A DNA stretch of 64,000 nt from Halobacillus litoralis (GTDB taxonomy: Bacteria; Bacillota; Bacilli; Bacillales; Halobacillaceae): contig NZ_WMEW01000005.1 in the NCBI RefSeq assembly GCF_009856355.1, forward strand, positions 1-64,000, in the 5' to 3' direction. This document shows positions 8,457-16,647 of this stretch, piece by piece. How positions within the stretch are numbered: position 1 is the first letter of the stretch; every line of letters begins with the position of its first letter. The position numbers and the translations under genes were made by a program. A model generated the notes under the pieces. It saw only the letters and a list, made by a program, of their open reading frames with translations, ran no database searches and was not told the DNA's origin.

Positions 8457-8882
8457 ATGCACCCAAAGTACCTGTTTTTGAAATTCCTGGGGTTTGGTGG
8501 AGAACTGATTTTCTCCGGGATATTGGCAGCCCTGTACACCCACCTGCAGGACACGGGGAGGGGATTTGACCCCAACCCTGTATTCTGGCAGTCCTTCATC
8601 ATCATCCATCTGACATTGTTAGTCGTCCTGCCATTGTTCCTGCAGGGCAGAACGGTAGGTATGCTGCTCACAAATATGTCCGTCTCATCGACCGATGGAG
8701 GGAAACCGAATGGACTGCAGCTCCTAATAAGGGCGGTTCTCGGGTTCGGTCCTGTCCTCTTGACCAATGGCTGGTGGCTGCTGGTATCTGTGGGAACATC
8801 CATCCTGGACAAAAAAGGACGGAGCTGGGGAGAGGTGATCTCTTTCACAACGATGCAACCAAAAGAAACGAAAGAGGAGTGA
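8457..8882 (+). CDS. RDD-like small membrane protein
   Basis: 141 residues with three to four hydrophobic segments. The layout (short N-terminus, two helices, QGRTVGMLLTNMSVSSTDGG loop, then further helices) resembles RDD family membrane proteins, whose loop usually reads GQTxGKxxxGIRV. The arginine-aspartate pair that names the family is not preserved in the first helix. The function is unknown. ATG follows AAGGAGGGAAGAAT. A terminator shared with the convergent amidase gene follows at 8905. Confidence 0.7.
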   Translation: MHPKYLFLKFLGFGGELIFSGILAALYTHLQDTGRGFDPNPVFWQSFIIIHLTLLVVLPLFLQGRTVGMLLTNMSVSSTDGGKPNGLQLLIRAVLGFGPVLLTNGWWLLVSVGTSILDKKGRSWGEVISFTTMQPKETKEE

Positions 8883-8904
8883 CTGCCCTCTGCTCCCAAG
8901 TAAA

Positions 8905-8937
8905 AACCGGTTCCTGCTAAGAAACCGGTTCTATTTA
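8905..8937. terminator. Bidirectional terminator
   Basis: AACCGGTT on both arms with a ten-base loop, A-rich on the left and T-rich on the right. It separates the convergent RDD-like gene and the amidase gene, whose stop codon overlaps the right end. Confidence 0.8.
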
Positions 8938-10578
8938 TTCTTTTGAATCTTCCAGGATCCGCTGGAGACTCTGCTGCTGTGTTTTTATAGATTCCAGTGT
9001 GTCAACGACTATTCTTTCATAGATCGATAAGATGAGCTGTCCGTATTGACCGCCGGGTACAGCCCACTTTCCGTTCAACCCGCTCCATGTAACTGCGCTT
9101 CCCCGGGTAACGAGACCAAAGCGTGGATCGACCTCTGTCAACCCTTGAGGGATCGCATCGGTGGATGCATAGGCAAATAAATGCTGAATTTGCGCATGCA
9201 CCCCTTCTTCAGGTGTTGAAAAGGACGCCCCGGCAGCTCCTCCACCTACAGCGCCGATCCCTGCAAAGTTATTCTGTTCCCTTTGTACATCTCCAGTGAA
9301 ACGGAAGTAGTTGGTCTCGTGAACAGCCTGGGCAAAGGCAATATCCCCACGAATACCGTAGAGATTTCCGTATTTCACATAATACTTTCCAAGCTCTGGT
9401 GCAACCGGATAAACCGACCGGGCAAATTGATCAAGCTGACAACCGCTCATCAGACTCTCCCCAAGAATCGTCCATCGGTCCTCCGTCTCTTCAGGTGGAG
9501 GTGGTACAGGGGAACCCGCCCAAAGGAAGGCATCCATGATCCCGTACGGTTTTAATTGATTTACGAGGGCACGGGCATGTTTCACTTCTTTAAAAGCTCC
9601 AGTCTGCACACGATAATACGTCAGTCCTCCCAATTCTATAGTTGTTATAAACGAAGGAAATCCGGCGGCAGTAAGGCTGCTAACCCTTTTTTCCGCATGG
9701 TTCCTGTCTCTGAATGATCCGGCAATCACCCGGTACAAGTCATTACCAGGATCGGGGGATTCCGAACTATCTGATCCAGTGAGAATATAAGCGTCTGCAA
9801 TACCTGCTTTTTGTAATTGTTCTACCTGTGCTTTTGCATGGGACTCTTTGGAGAAGGCTCCTGTTTGCACACGGTAATAGGCCTCTCCTCCAATGACAGC
9901 AGGAACGATGAACGCGGCGGTTCCACTTTGGGATAGAAATTCGATTCTTTGTTCAGCGTTTTCCCGGCTTCGAAAAGCTCCAGCCATAACTTTGTATAAG
10001 GTCGAGGTGTGAGAAGGAGCGGCACCGGCCAGTCTCGGCAGCTGCAGGGCTTTTGCTGTTCCTTCTCCGATGGCTGTGGATATGTCATTAATGAAAGAGG
10101 AATTTCTAAGCAGAGCCAGGTCGTCCGGGTGATCGACAAACAGAATTTCAAGTAAAAGAGAACTCATATCGGTTGTGCGGGTGACGAACAAATCGGCACG
10201 TTTCATTCCGCGGTTGCTCACTCCGTATTTTGAAGCCGTTTGATAGACTGTCGTATGGATGATGGATTGATAAGCCTGCGTATCCGGGGCAAGGCTCCCA
10301 TTATAAATATAACTTTCAAAGCCTCTTCCACCCGCGGCATTATTATGAATGGATAGAAAAAAATCAGCGTCTCCGGCATTGGCAAGAGTCGTCCGCCGGT
10401 TCAAGGAAACCGTTTGATCCGAGCTCCTTGTCATGACGACCTCAGCTTCATAATTCTGGGTGAGGTACCGCTGGACATTAAGGGCGATGGAAAGGTTGAA
10501 GGTCTTTTCCTGGTACCCCATATAGACGGCGCCGGGGTCTGTACCTCCATGACCCGGGTCAATGACTATTGTCTTCAT
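8935..10578 (-). CDS. N-acetylmuramoyl-L-alanine amidase with two SPOR domains and a glucosaminidase domain
   Basis: 547 residues with two peptidoglycan hydrolases joined by two SPOR domains. Residues 1-185 are a zinc amidase (Amidase_3): DPGHGG with His10, Glu24, SIHNNA and the catalytic LLLEILFVDH. SPOR repeats lie at about 193-265 and 281-355 (YKVMAGAFRSRENAEQR, YRVIAGSFRDRNHAEKR). The C-terminal 170 residues look like a LytD-type glucosaminidase (GDIAFAQAVHETNYF, NFAGIGAVGGG). The first half is arranged like CwlC of B. subtilis, which lyses the mother-cell wall and also lacks a signal peptide. No signal sequence is visible here. A late mother-cell role is inferred. Confidence 0.88.
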   Translation of the reverse strand: MKTIVIDPGHGGTDPGAVYMGYQEKTFNLSIALNVQRYLTQNYEAEVVMTRSSDQTVSLNRRTTLANAGDADFFLSIHNNAAGGRGFESYIYNGSLAPDTQAYQSIIHTTVYQTASKYGVSNRGMKRADLFVTRTTDMSSLLLEILFVDHPDDLALLRNSSFINDISTAIGEGTAKALQLPRLAGAAPSHTSTLYKVMAGAFRSRENAEQRIEFLSQSGTAAFIVPAVIGGEAYYRVQTGAFSKESHAKAQVEQLQKAGIADAYILTGSDSSESPDPGNDLYRVIAGSFRDRNHAEKRVSSLTAAGFPSFITTIELGGLTYYRVQTGAFKEVKHARALVNQLKPYGIMDAFLWAGSPVPPPPEETEDRWTILGESLMSGCQLDQFARSVYPVAPELGKYYVKYGNLYGIRGDIAFAQAVHETNYFRFTGDVQREQNNFAGIGAVGGGAAGASFSTPEEGVHAQIQHLFAYASTDAIPQGLTEVDPRFGLVTRGSAVTWSGLNGKWAVPGGQYGQLILSIYERIVVDTLESIKTQQQSLQRILEDSKE

Positions 10579-10742
10579 ATGAATCTTTCTCCTCTCACGA
10601 TACTCTTTTAGTATATGAGTCTTTCTGGATACTTGTATAGATGAATGAAGGAAAGAGAATATACAGCCGGATGAAACACATGCTTTAGCTGACTTGTGCT
10701 TGTATTGTATAATATTAAAATGACGTGCAAAGGAGGAGACTC

Positions 10743-11957
10743 ATGGATCCACTGGATATTGTAGGTAACTTACATAAAATTAAACCCGTTTTTCAACCCA
10801 TTGTCAGTGCCATTAATCATGATGTGATTGGATATGAGGTGCTGGCCCGGTATAAAGAAAATCAGACGTGGGAGAGTCTTGGTCCATTTTTCCACGATAC
10901 GGATGTCCCGGAGGAATTCAAGGTGGAGGTGGATCAAGTTGTCCTGAGTCAGGCTGTTCATATGATGATGGCTGATGGGAAAGAAGGACTGCTGTTTATT
11001 AACCGTAATGCTAAGCAGCTCATGGTGAACAACGGGGATGATCTGCTGCAGTCGCTGCTTCACTTCAAGGAGCAGGGATTTGACTTGAGTCGTATTGTTA
11101 TTGAAGTAACCGAACATGATTTTGACGAAGACTTTGAAACGTTGAACCATCTCCTGCTTTATTTCAAGACGTACGGTATCCAGATAGCAGTGGATCATGT
11201 CGGAGCTAAAAGCTCAAACATCGACCGGATCCGGCTGCTGGAACCTCATATTTTAAAAATTGATACAGGGATTATCCGCAGACAGGATGGCGACGCGTTC
11301 CAGGATATCATGTACTCATTATCCATGCTCGCGCACCGGATTGGAGCCGCACTGTTATTTGAAAATATTGAAGATGATTTCCAGCTGTACTTTGCCTGGA
11401 AACACGGCAGCCGCTTTTACCAGGGGTATTACCTCGCTCACCCTTCCTTTGATCCTGTCGGCAAGAGTTCACTGGCTGTCGATATTAAAGAACGAATGAG
11501 CGGATATGTCCAGCGGGAGAAACGGCTGCTGCAAGATCGTCAGCAGTATGTAAAGCACTGGGAGGCAAAAGTAAGACAGCTGCTGCCGAGATGGGAAGGT
11601 CCTAAGAAATCGGATGCGTTTATAGATGGTGTGACCGAACAGTTCCACAACGAAAGCTTCCGGATGTTTATCTGCCATATGGACGGCCAGCAGGTATCCT
11701 CCAACTTCCGTAAAAAAGACGAGGACTGGTTTGTGGAATCAGATAAGAGAGGATCCAACTGGGCTTTTCGTCCATACTTTCTGGAGAATGTGATGAAGAT
11801 GAAAGAATCCCATGCGGGACTTCTTTCTGACCTTTATTCTGATATTGAAACCAAAGAAATGGTCCGCACATTCAGCTTCCCGTTAACTGAGCAGCATTTT
11901 CTTTTCATTGATCTGCGCTACGCGTATTTGTATGATCACGAATGTCTGCTCGCCTGA
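10743..11957 (+). CDS. ykuI: EAL-domain protein YkuI
   Basis: 404 residues: an EAL cyclic-di-GMP phosphodiesterase-type domain (about 1-250) and a C-terminal PAS-like domain of the YkuI type. The signature reads Y-E-V-L-A-R with Glu32, so EAL is changed to EVL. Other domain motifs (NRNA, IEVTEHD, AVDHVGA, KIDTGII, FENIED, YQGYYLAHP) are present. B. subtilis YkuI has nearly the same length and domain order, binds c-di-GMP but has shown little or no hydrolysis. The start at ATG 10743 is preferred because AAAGGAGGAG lies seven bases before it; an upstream GTG would place that site inside the gene. Confidence 0.92.
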   Translation: MDPLDIVGNLHKIKPVFQPIVSAINHDVIGYEVLARYKENQTWESLGPFFHDTDVPEEFKVEVDQVVLSQAVHMMMADGKEGLLFINRNAKQLMVNNGDDLLQSLLHFKEQGFDLSRIVIEVTEHDFDEDFETLNHLLLYFKTYGIQIAVDHVGAKSSNIDRIRLLEPHILKIDTGIIRRQDGDAFQDIMYSLSMLAHRIGAALLFENIEDDFQLYFAWKHGSRFYQGYYLAHPSFDPVGKSSLAVDIKERMSGYVQREKRLLQDRQQYVKHWEAKVRQLLPRWEGPKKSDAFIDGVTEQFHNESFRMFICHMDGQQVSSNFRKKDEDWFVESDKRGSNWAFRPYFLENVMKMKESHAGLLSDLYSDIETKEMVRTFSFPLTEQHFLFIDLRYAYLYDHECLLA

Positions 11958-11990
11958 AGGGGAGTATATCAGTCAAACGATTTTTAAGGC

Positions 11991-12032
11991 GGCCTGCAGA
12001 TCACGGAAACGTGGCTCTGCAGGCCATTTTTT
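11991..12032 (+). terminator. Rho-independent terminator of ykuI
   Basis: A long stem (GGCCTGCAG with CTGCAGGCC, extended through TCACG/CGTGG) with a GAAA loop and six T residues. Confidence 0.92.
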
Positions 12033-12109
12033 GCCTGCGTCTGTCCTCTTGTTCCAAAGAAGGGTTTACATGAATGTCTATTGAATAAAGTAAGACAGGA
12101 GGGATGCAG

Positions 12110-12493
12110 ATGAAAGTGAGAGCATTGGAAGATATCCTTGGGTCCAGCAGAGAAGTGAAGGGGGAAAACTGGACAAGCCGGCGTTTGATTGTTGCTGAGG
12201 ACCATATGGGCTGTTCCGTCCATGACACGCTGATCCGGGGCGGGACTGAAACGAAAATGTGGTATAAGCACCATCTTGAATCTGTTTATTGTATAGAGGG
12301 GGAAGGGGAGGTCATCACACTTTCTGACCAAAGCGTATGGCCCATCCGGGAAAATACCTTATACGCATTGGATCAGCATGATGAACATGTGCTGCGTGCT
12401 TTCACTGATATGCGGATGATCTGTGTCTTTAACCCCCCTTTACATGGAGATGAAAAACACGATGCAGACGGGACGTATCCTATGAGACCGTAA
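12110..12493 (+). CDS. ectC: L-ectoine synthase, not next to ectA or ectB
   Basis: 127-residue cupin enzyme that closes N-gamma-acetyl-L-diaminobutyrate to ectoine, a compatible solute. The body matches EctC along its length ([50 protein letters not shown]). With this start, the iron ligands known from Paenibacillus EctC fall exactly at Glu57, Tyr85 and His93. I prefer ATG 12110 over 12104 because GGAGGG then lies at a normal distance. The acetyltransferase and aminotransferase genes (ectA, ectB) that normally precede it are absent; it is flanked by terminators and stands alone. It either complements a full operon elsewhere or works on imported precursor. Confidence 0.93.
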   Translation: MKVRALEDILGSSREVKGENWTSRRLIVAEDHMGCSVHDTLIRGGTETKMWYKHHLESVYCIEGEGEVITLSDQSVWPIRENTLYALDQHDEHVLRAFTDMRMICVFNPPLHGDEKHDADGTYPMRP

Positions 12494-12566
12494 CTGAAAT
12501 CGGCCGCTGTTATATAGTCTGCGCTCATCCATTTCCCAGTCCGCCCAAGTAGGGCTCCCGGCCATC

Positions 12567-12713
12567 ATGACAACAGATTTTTGCTTGTCTATGGCCATCG
12601 GTCTCTCAGTGATCAGCCTCGGTGTCGGTTTGTATTCCGGGCTTCGGAGGTGGAAGGCCGAAAATTATGATTACCGTATGACTGCAGCGGGTCAAGGGCC
12701 TGCGGCTTCATAA
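12567..12713 (+). CDS. Possible small membrane protein, 48 aa
   Basis: An open frame from ATG 12567 to TAA gives MTTDFCLSMAIGLSVISLGV and a polar, basic tail ending in PAAS. It has one hydrophobic segment. No good ribosome binding site precedes it and the frame stays open upstream to about 12500, so it may be a remnant or use another start. A weak hairpin follows at 12737. Otherwise this 360-base gap between ectC and the next gene holds nothing I recognise. Confidence 0.3.
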   Translation: MTTDFCLSMAIGLSVISLGVGLYSGLRRWKAENYDYRMTAAGQGPAAS

Positions 12714-12736
12714 AAAAGAAAGAGAGCACGAAGAAG

Positions 12737-12770
12737 AGTGGAAGACAGCTGGAGGCTTTCTTCCACTTTT
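12737..12770 (+). terminator. Possible terminator
   Basis: AGTGGAAGA pairs with TCTTCCACT around a 13-base loop, followed by only three to four T residues. Moderately convincing. Confidence 0.5.
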
Positions 12771-12856
12771 GTCAGAGTCACTTCCGCATCAATGTAAATA
12801 ACTTTTCAATTTGGTTAACAATTTGGTATTCTATGATTAGGAAGAGGAGGGGAACC

Positions 12857-13438
12857 GTGGATCCTATACATATTGATGTTCCGTATGTCCTGCATACCAA
12901 ACGCCTCATCCTTAGGAGACCGGAGGCTGGAGACGGTGGGATGATCAATGAGGCGGTCCACCGATCAGAACAGCAGCTGAAGCCGTGGCTTCCTTTTGTA
13001 CAGGAAATGCCTTCGATTGAAGATACAGAAAGCAGCACCAGACAGGCCCACACAGATTTTACGGCAAGAAAAAAACTCCGTTACCTCGTTTTTCATAAGA
13101 AGAAAGGGGATTTTATCGGATCAACGGGACTGCACAATATCGACTGGGAGGTCGGGAAATTCGAAGTCGGTTACTGGATTGACACGAAATGGAGCGGTCA
13201 TGGATACATGCGGGAATCGGTTCGTGAACTAACTCGCCTTGCTCTTGAGGATCTCGGTGGAGCACGGGTGGAAATCCGGTGTGAAAGGGCACATGAAAAA
13301 AGCAGAAGGATTCCTGAACAATTAGGCTATCAGCTTGAAGGAATCTTACGTATGGAGGACCTTTCTGTTGATGGAAGACATCTGACCGATACATGCATAT
13401 ACGCTAAAGTTCAAGAACGGAGGAAGAAGCATGGTTGA
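12857..13438 (+). CDS. GNAT acetyltransferase, RimJ/RimL type
   Basis: 193 residues. It shows the RimJ-like opening HTKRLILRRPEAGD, the GSTGLHNIDW strand, the acetyl-CoA loop VGYWIDTKWSGHGYMRES and the final YQLEGILRME strand. Where many relatives read N-x-x-S-x-x-V, this has HEKSRRIPEQLGY, which is ordinary variation. The GTG start at 12857 is chosen because GAGGAGGGG lies six bases before it; the upstream ATG at 12833 lies too far from any site. The end overlaps the next gene by eight bases, so the two are co-translated. Substrate unknown. Confidence 0.85.
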   Translation: MDPIHIDVPYVLHTKRLILRRPEAGDGGMINEAVHRSEQQLKPWLPFVQEMPSIEDTESSTRQAHTDFTARKKLRYLVFHKKKGDFIGSTGLHNIDWEVGKFEVGYWIDTKWSGHGYMRESVRELTRLALEDLGGARVEIRCERAHEKSRRIPEQLGYQLEGILRMEDLSVDGRHLTDTCIYAKVQERRKKHG

Positions 13439-14774
13439 CGTGACGATCGTCGGAGCTGGTGTAGCTGGAACATTTCTGGCCCACACCCTCATCGAGAATC
13501 ATCCCGGTCTTCAAGTGAAAATGGTAGACTTGGGAAAGCCTTTGAAAGAGAGGCATTGTGCGCGTGAGTATGGGCAGCCCTGCACGTGTTCCGGTGAATG
13601 TGATCAGTACATAGGTTTTGGTGGTCTGGGAAAATCAGAGGGTAAATTCAACTTCACCCATGATTTCGGTGGAGAGCTGTCACGCAAAATTGGCGAGAAG
13701 GAAACCGATCGTCTTATGGAAAAGGTGGATCATATCCTGGTGGAGCATGGGGGCGGCCGGGTGCAGACCTATTCGACCGATAACGACCAGGTGAAAGAAA
13801 GGGCAGCGGCCGGGGACTTGAAGGTATTAACGACAGAAGTCCGGCACCTCGGCTCATCTCTGGCCCGGGAGGTATTTCAAAGTCTCTATGAACACATGGA
13901 GAATCAGCTGTCCTTTTCTTTCAATACCCGGGTCCAGTCCATCACACCATCGGGTTACGGCTTCCGTGTTCTCACGGATGGTGAAGAATTCTATAGTCGG
14001 AAGATTGTGCTCGCGACAGGCAACAGCGGCCGGGAGTGGTTTTCAAGCATAGCAGAGTCGATGAATATCAAGCCGAAGGATACCCGTCTGGATCTGGGTG
14101 TCCGGGTGGAGATGCGTGGCGGACAGCTGGATGCTCTGCTGAAGGAAACGTTTGAAACAAAACTGTTAAAGAAAACAAACCGTTACACAGCCTACACGTA
14201 CTGTATGAACCCAAAAGGGCGGATCATTCGGAAGCATCAGCATGGGCTCGTCATGCCGGATGGACAAAACTCCCGTGAACAGGGTGTGCCGGGGGAAAAT
14301 GTGAATTTCACTTTGTTTGTACCTCGATACTTTCCGGATCAATGGAAGGCCATGGAGGAAGCGGAGCGGATCATAGGGGGCATCAATCGGTCGGGCGATC
14401 GGATTGTCGTCCAGCGTCTGGAAGATTTTAAATCGGGAAGGGACACGACGTCCCTTCATACAAACAGAATTTCCCCTTCTCTTGATGCTGAGAAAGGTTC
14501 ACTGCGTGAGGAAGTCCCAAGTGTTTATATGGATGCTCTTACAGAGTTTTTGACCTCTCTTGAAAAAGCGCTCGGGGAACCGGTGGATCCGGATACTTTA
14601 TTATATGGACTGGATGCTAAATTTTACGAACCGGTCATTCCAACAAATGAGACTTTTGAAACGAACGTTCCAGGGTTGTTTCTGGCGGGAGACTGTTCAT
14701 CTGTCACTCATTCCTTATCCCAGGCGGCGGCCAGCGGGATTTATGTAGGAGAGATTATAGAAGGAAAAGGATAA
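13431..14774 (+). CDS. FAD-dependent dehydrogenase (COG2509-like)
   Basis: 447-residue flavoprotein with a dinucleotide-binding start (VTIVGAGVAGTFLAHTL) and a late FAD loop (NVPGLFLAGDCSSVTHSLSQAAASG). Between them, IVLATGNSGREW and a cysteine-rich patch near residue 45 (HCAREYGQPCTCSGECDQY) are visible. The Cys patch is typical of the uncharacterised COG2509 dehydrogenases, so it may hold a redox or metal site. No membrane segment. It overlaps the acetyltransferase gene by eight bases, and its stop codon sits in a terminator. The substrate cannot be assigned. Confidence 0.85.
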   Translation: MVDVTIVGAGVAGTFLAHTLIENHPGLQVKMVDLGKPLKERHCAREYGQPCTCSGECDQYIGFGGLGKSEGKFNFTHDFGGELSRKIGEKETDRLMEKVDHILVEHGGGRVQTYSTDNDQVKERAAAGDLKVLTTEVRHLGSSLAREVFQSLYEHMENQLSFSFNTRVQSITPSGYGFRVLTDGEEFYSRKIVLATGNSGREWFSSIAESMNIKPKDTRLDLGVRVEMRGGQLDALLKETFETKLLKKTNRYTAYTYCMNPKGRIIRKHQHGLVMPDGQNSREQGVPGENVNFTLFVPRYFPDQWKAMEEAERIIGGINRSGDRIVVQRLEDFKSGRDTTSLHTNRISPSLDAEKGSLREEVPSVYMDALTEFLTSLEKALGEPVDPDTLLYGLDAKFYEPVIPTNETFETNVPGLFLAGDCSSVTHSLSQAAASGIYVGEIIEGKG

Positions 14775-14797
14775 CCGCAGGCGCGGTTATCCTTTTT
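14766..14797. terminator. Bidirectional terminator
   Basis: AAAAGGATAACCGC pairs with GCGGTTATCCTTTT around AGGC. It contains the stop codon of the flavoprotein gene and the last codons of the convergent dehydrogenase gene, so one hairpin serves both. Confidence 0.9.
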
Positions 14798-15848
14798 CAA
14801 TCTGAAACATTGCTTTTTCCACTTGTTCAGCTTCCATCACATTCATTAAGCGGATGGATTCCCCCGGCTTTACAGCATGTTCGGCTGTAATGGAGATGGC
14901 TTCTTCCTTGTTGTTCAAATTGAAATCATTGAGAGTGACTGGAAGTTCCATTTCCTGATAATAGGGAGTGAGGGCTTCTATCTCATCGAAACGGCCTTCC
15001 AGAGCAAGCTGGACGAGAATTCCATAGGCTACTTTTTCACCATGAAGAAAGGCGTGGGTGGCAGGTACTTGGGTCAACCCGTTATGTATCGAGTGCGCGC
15101 CTGCGATTCTTCCATAGCTGTCACCGTAACCCCCGACCATACCGCCAGCCATAATAATGGTTTCCACAACTCTCATAAAGGCAGGGACGACCGCCTGCTG
15201 CCGGACGGCTTCCACGGCCGCTTTTCCATCCTGTATAAGAACGTCCCTGCATAATTTTGCTGCATGCAGAGCAATGTCAACAGCGATAGGTTTAGAAGCA
15301 AGAGACCTTGTGAGCACATCTGCTTCGTACCATTTGGCGAGTGTATCTCCGATGCCGGCCCTAAAATACGGTTCCGGCGCGCGGACGAGCAGTTCCGGTT
15401 CTACAAGCAGCATCCACGTACTTCGTGGATAAATGATATATTCTTCAAAGTTCCCTTCATTATCGTAAAAGACACTGAGAGGCGTCCATGGCGCACAGTT
15501 GGAGGCCAATGTAGGTATGAGCACCACAGGAATATGCAGACGATCGGCACAGGCTTTTCCGAGGTCAAGCACTTTTCCACCACCGATGCTGATGAGAACA
15601 TCACGATCCTGAAGGGATTCACTCAAGCGCGCCACTTCTTCGTGGGAACATTCCCCATGATATTGTTCAAATCGGACCGGAATGGTCAGATCTGGAAAAT
15701 AGGGTTCCGCAGCTTTCCATGATTGTTCTCCGTGTATGACTCCTGCCTTTGTGAACGATTGATCTGCCAGCCATTCGGGCAGCTCTTTAAGAACTCCTGA
15801 TTCGGCTTTATAAATGGCTGGTGCTCCTTGAACGGTTACGTTTTTCAT
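14787..15848 (-). CDS. Iron-containing alcohol dehydrogenase family protein (GldA-like)
   Basis: 353 residues of the glycerol dehydrogenase-like branch. It has the NAD-binding GGGKVLDLGKACAD, the family block TLASNCAPWTPLSVFY, and the metal-site region GIGDTLAKWYEA followed by HSIHNGL and HAFLHGEKVAYG with the metal-binding histidines. Members reduce or oxidise small hydroxy or keto compounds with NAD; the exact substrate is not clear from sequence. ATG follows GGGGTGATCACAT. It is a single gene sharing its terminator with the convergent flavoprotein gene. Confidence 0.85.
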   Translation of the reverse strand: MKNVTVQGAPAIYKAESGVLKELPEWLADQSFTKAGVIHGEQSWKAAEPYFPDLTIPVRFEQYHGECSHEEVARLSESLQDRDVLISIGGGKVLDLGKACADRLHIPVVLIPTLASNCAPWTPLSVFYDNEGNFEEYIIYPRSTWMLLVEPELLVRAPEPYFRAGIGDTLAKWYEADVLTRSLASKPIAVDIALHAAKLCRDVLIQDGKAAVEAVRQQAVVPAFMRVVETIIMAGGMVGGYGDSYGRIAGAHSIHNGLTQVPATHAFLHGEKVAYGILVQLALEGRFDEIEALTPYYQEMELPVTLNDFNLNNKEEAISITAEHAVKPGESIRLMNVMEAEQVEKAMFQIEKG

Positions 15849-15913
15849 ATGTGATCACCCCTGAAAATGATATAGCCATCATTATCCAGATGACAGAATA
15901 ATATGTCAATAAG

Positions 15914-15940
15914 AAAACCGGGAGAAGCTCTCCCGGTTTT
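15914..15940. terminator. Bidirectional terminator
   Basis: AAAACCGGGAG pairs with CTCCCGGTTTT around a five-base loop. On the minus strand it follows the YurZ-like gene stop by six bases. Confidence 0.88.
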
Positions 15941-15945
15941 GTATC

Positions 15946-16293
15946 TCAGCGGTTTCGGAATTCCTGAAGGATGTTAAGTCCTGTTGTGACGGCCTGACTC
16001 ATGGCAGAGCCCCCTCCATAAGCAGCGGAAACACCCATCGATTCATAAATTTCCTTGTCAGTACATTCCGCTTCTACGCATTGATCCATATGATAGGCAA
16101 TACTTGCTTCATCGCCCTCTTTCACACTGATGGCAAGGGCCATCAAATGCTTCGTACCTTTCTTTAGTTCCCCATCCTCAAAAAAAGAGCCGGTGAAGTG
16201 GTTGTATTCCTTTGTCGCCTCCGGCAGGTGCTCCGTTAAGGTCTCAATACCATTTCTATATTCCTTCAGTAGTTCTTCTCCTCGCTGTGTCAT
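15946..16293 (-). CDS. Carboxymuconolactone decarboxylase family protein (YurZ-like)
   Basis: 115-residue AhpD-fold protein. The family core reads KHLMALAISVKEGDEASIAYHMDQCVEAEC, followed by EIYESMGVSAAYGGGSAMSQAV. Two cysteines and the preceding histidine could form the redox/proton-relay site seen in AhpD relatives, although the spacing is not the classical CXXC. It is close to B. subtilis YurZ, which is uncharacterised. Alone, divergent from the methionine transporter leader. Confidence 0.8.
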   Translation of the reverse strand: MTQRGEELLKEYRNGIETLTEHLPEATKEYNHFTGSFFEDGELKKGTKHLMALAISVKEGDEASIAYHMDQCVEAECTDKEIYESMGVSAAYGGGSAMSQAVTTGLNILQEFRNR

Positions 16294-16409
16294 TCAATCA
16301 CTCTCCCTTTTCTTTGATATTCCTTCTATTCCTTCCCCTTCCAGTGGATTAAACGGTGGGATGGGTTACTTGGCACATTCCGGTTATTAATGAAATGTTG
16401 AGAAAATTG

Positions 16410-16438
16410 TTTACAAACAGATAATAATGCGTTAAAGT
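16410..16438 (+). promoter_or_regulatory. Candidate sigma-A promoter for the SAM riboswitch
   Basis: TTTACA and TAAAGT are 17 bases apart and would start RNA about 25 bases before the aptamer. An overlapping alternative (TTGAGA, 18 bases, TAATAA) exists, so the exact promoter is uncertain. Confidence 0.4.
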
Positions 16439-16470
16439 TGTAAATCATAAACGAATAGCAACAACTAATT

Positions 16471-16572
16471 CTTATCAAGAGTGACTGAGGGAAAGGCCCG
16501 GAGACGTCACAGCAACCTTCCATGTGGAGTGGTGCTAAATCCGCCGGAATAATAAATTCTGGAAGATAAGAG
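16471..16572 (+). ncRNA. SAM-I riboswitch (S-box)
   Basis: The S-box consensus is clear: CTTATCAAGAG, GACTGAGGGA, GGCCCGGAGACGTCAC, CAGCAACCTTC, GGTGCTAAATCC and the closing GATAAGAG that pairs with the 5-prime end (P1). A terminator follows at 16592 and metN at 16648. High S-adenosylmethionine should therefore terminate transcription of the methionine importer. Confidence 0.96.
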
Positions 16573-16591
16573 TTTGGCTGATAGTTATGCG

Positions 16592-16628
16592 AAACTCTCT
16601 TCTTGATAAGGAAGAGAGTTTTTTTTAT
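16592..16628 (+). terminator. SAM riboswitch terminator
   Basis: AAACTCTCTTC pairs with GAAGAGAGTTT around TTGATAAG, followed by a run of T residues. The upstream GATAAGAGTTT of the P1 region can pair with part of this stem, the usual antiterminator arrangement. Confidence 0.92.
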
Positions 16629-16647
16629 TAAGTAAAGGAGGATTGTT

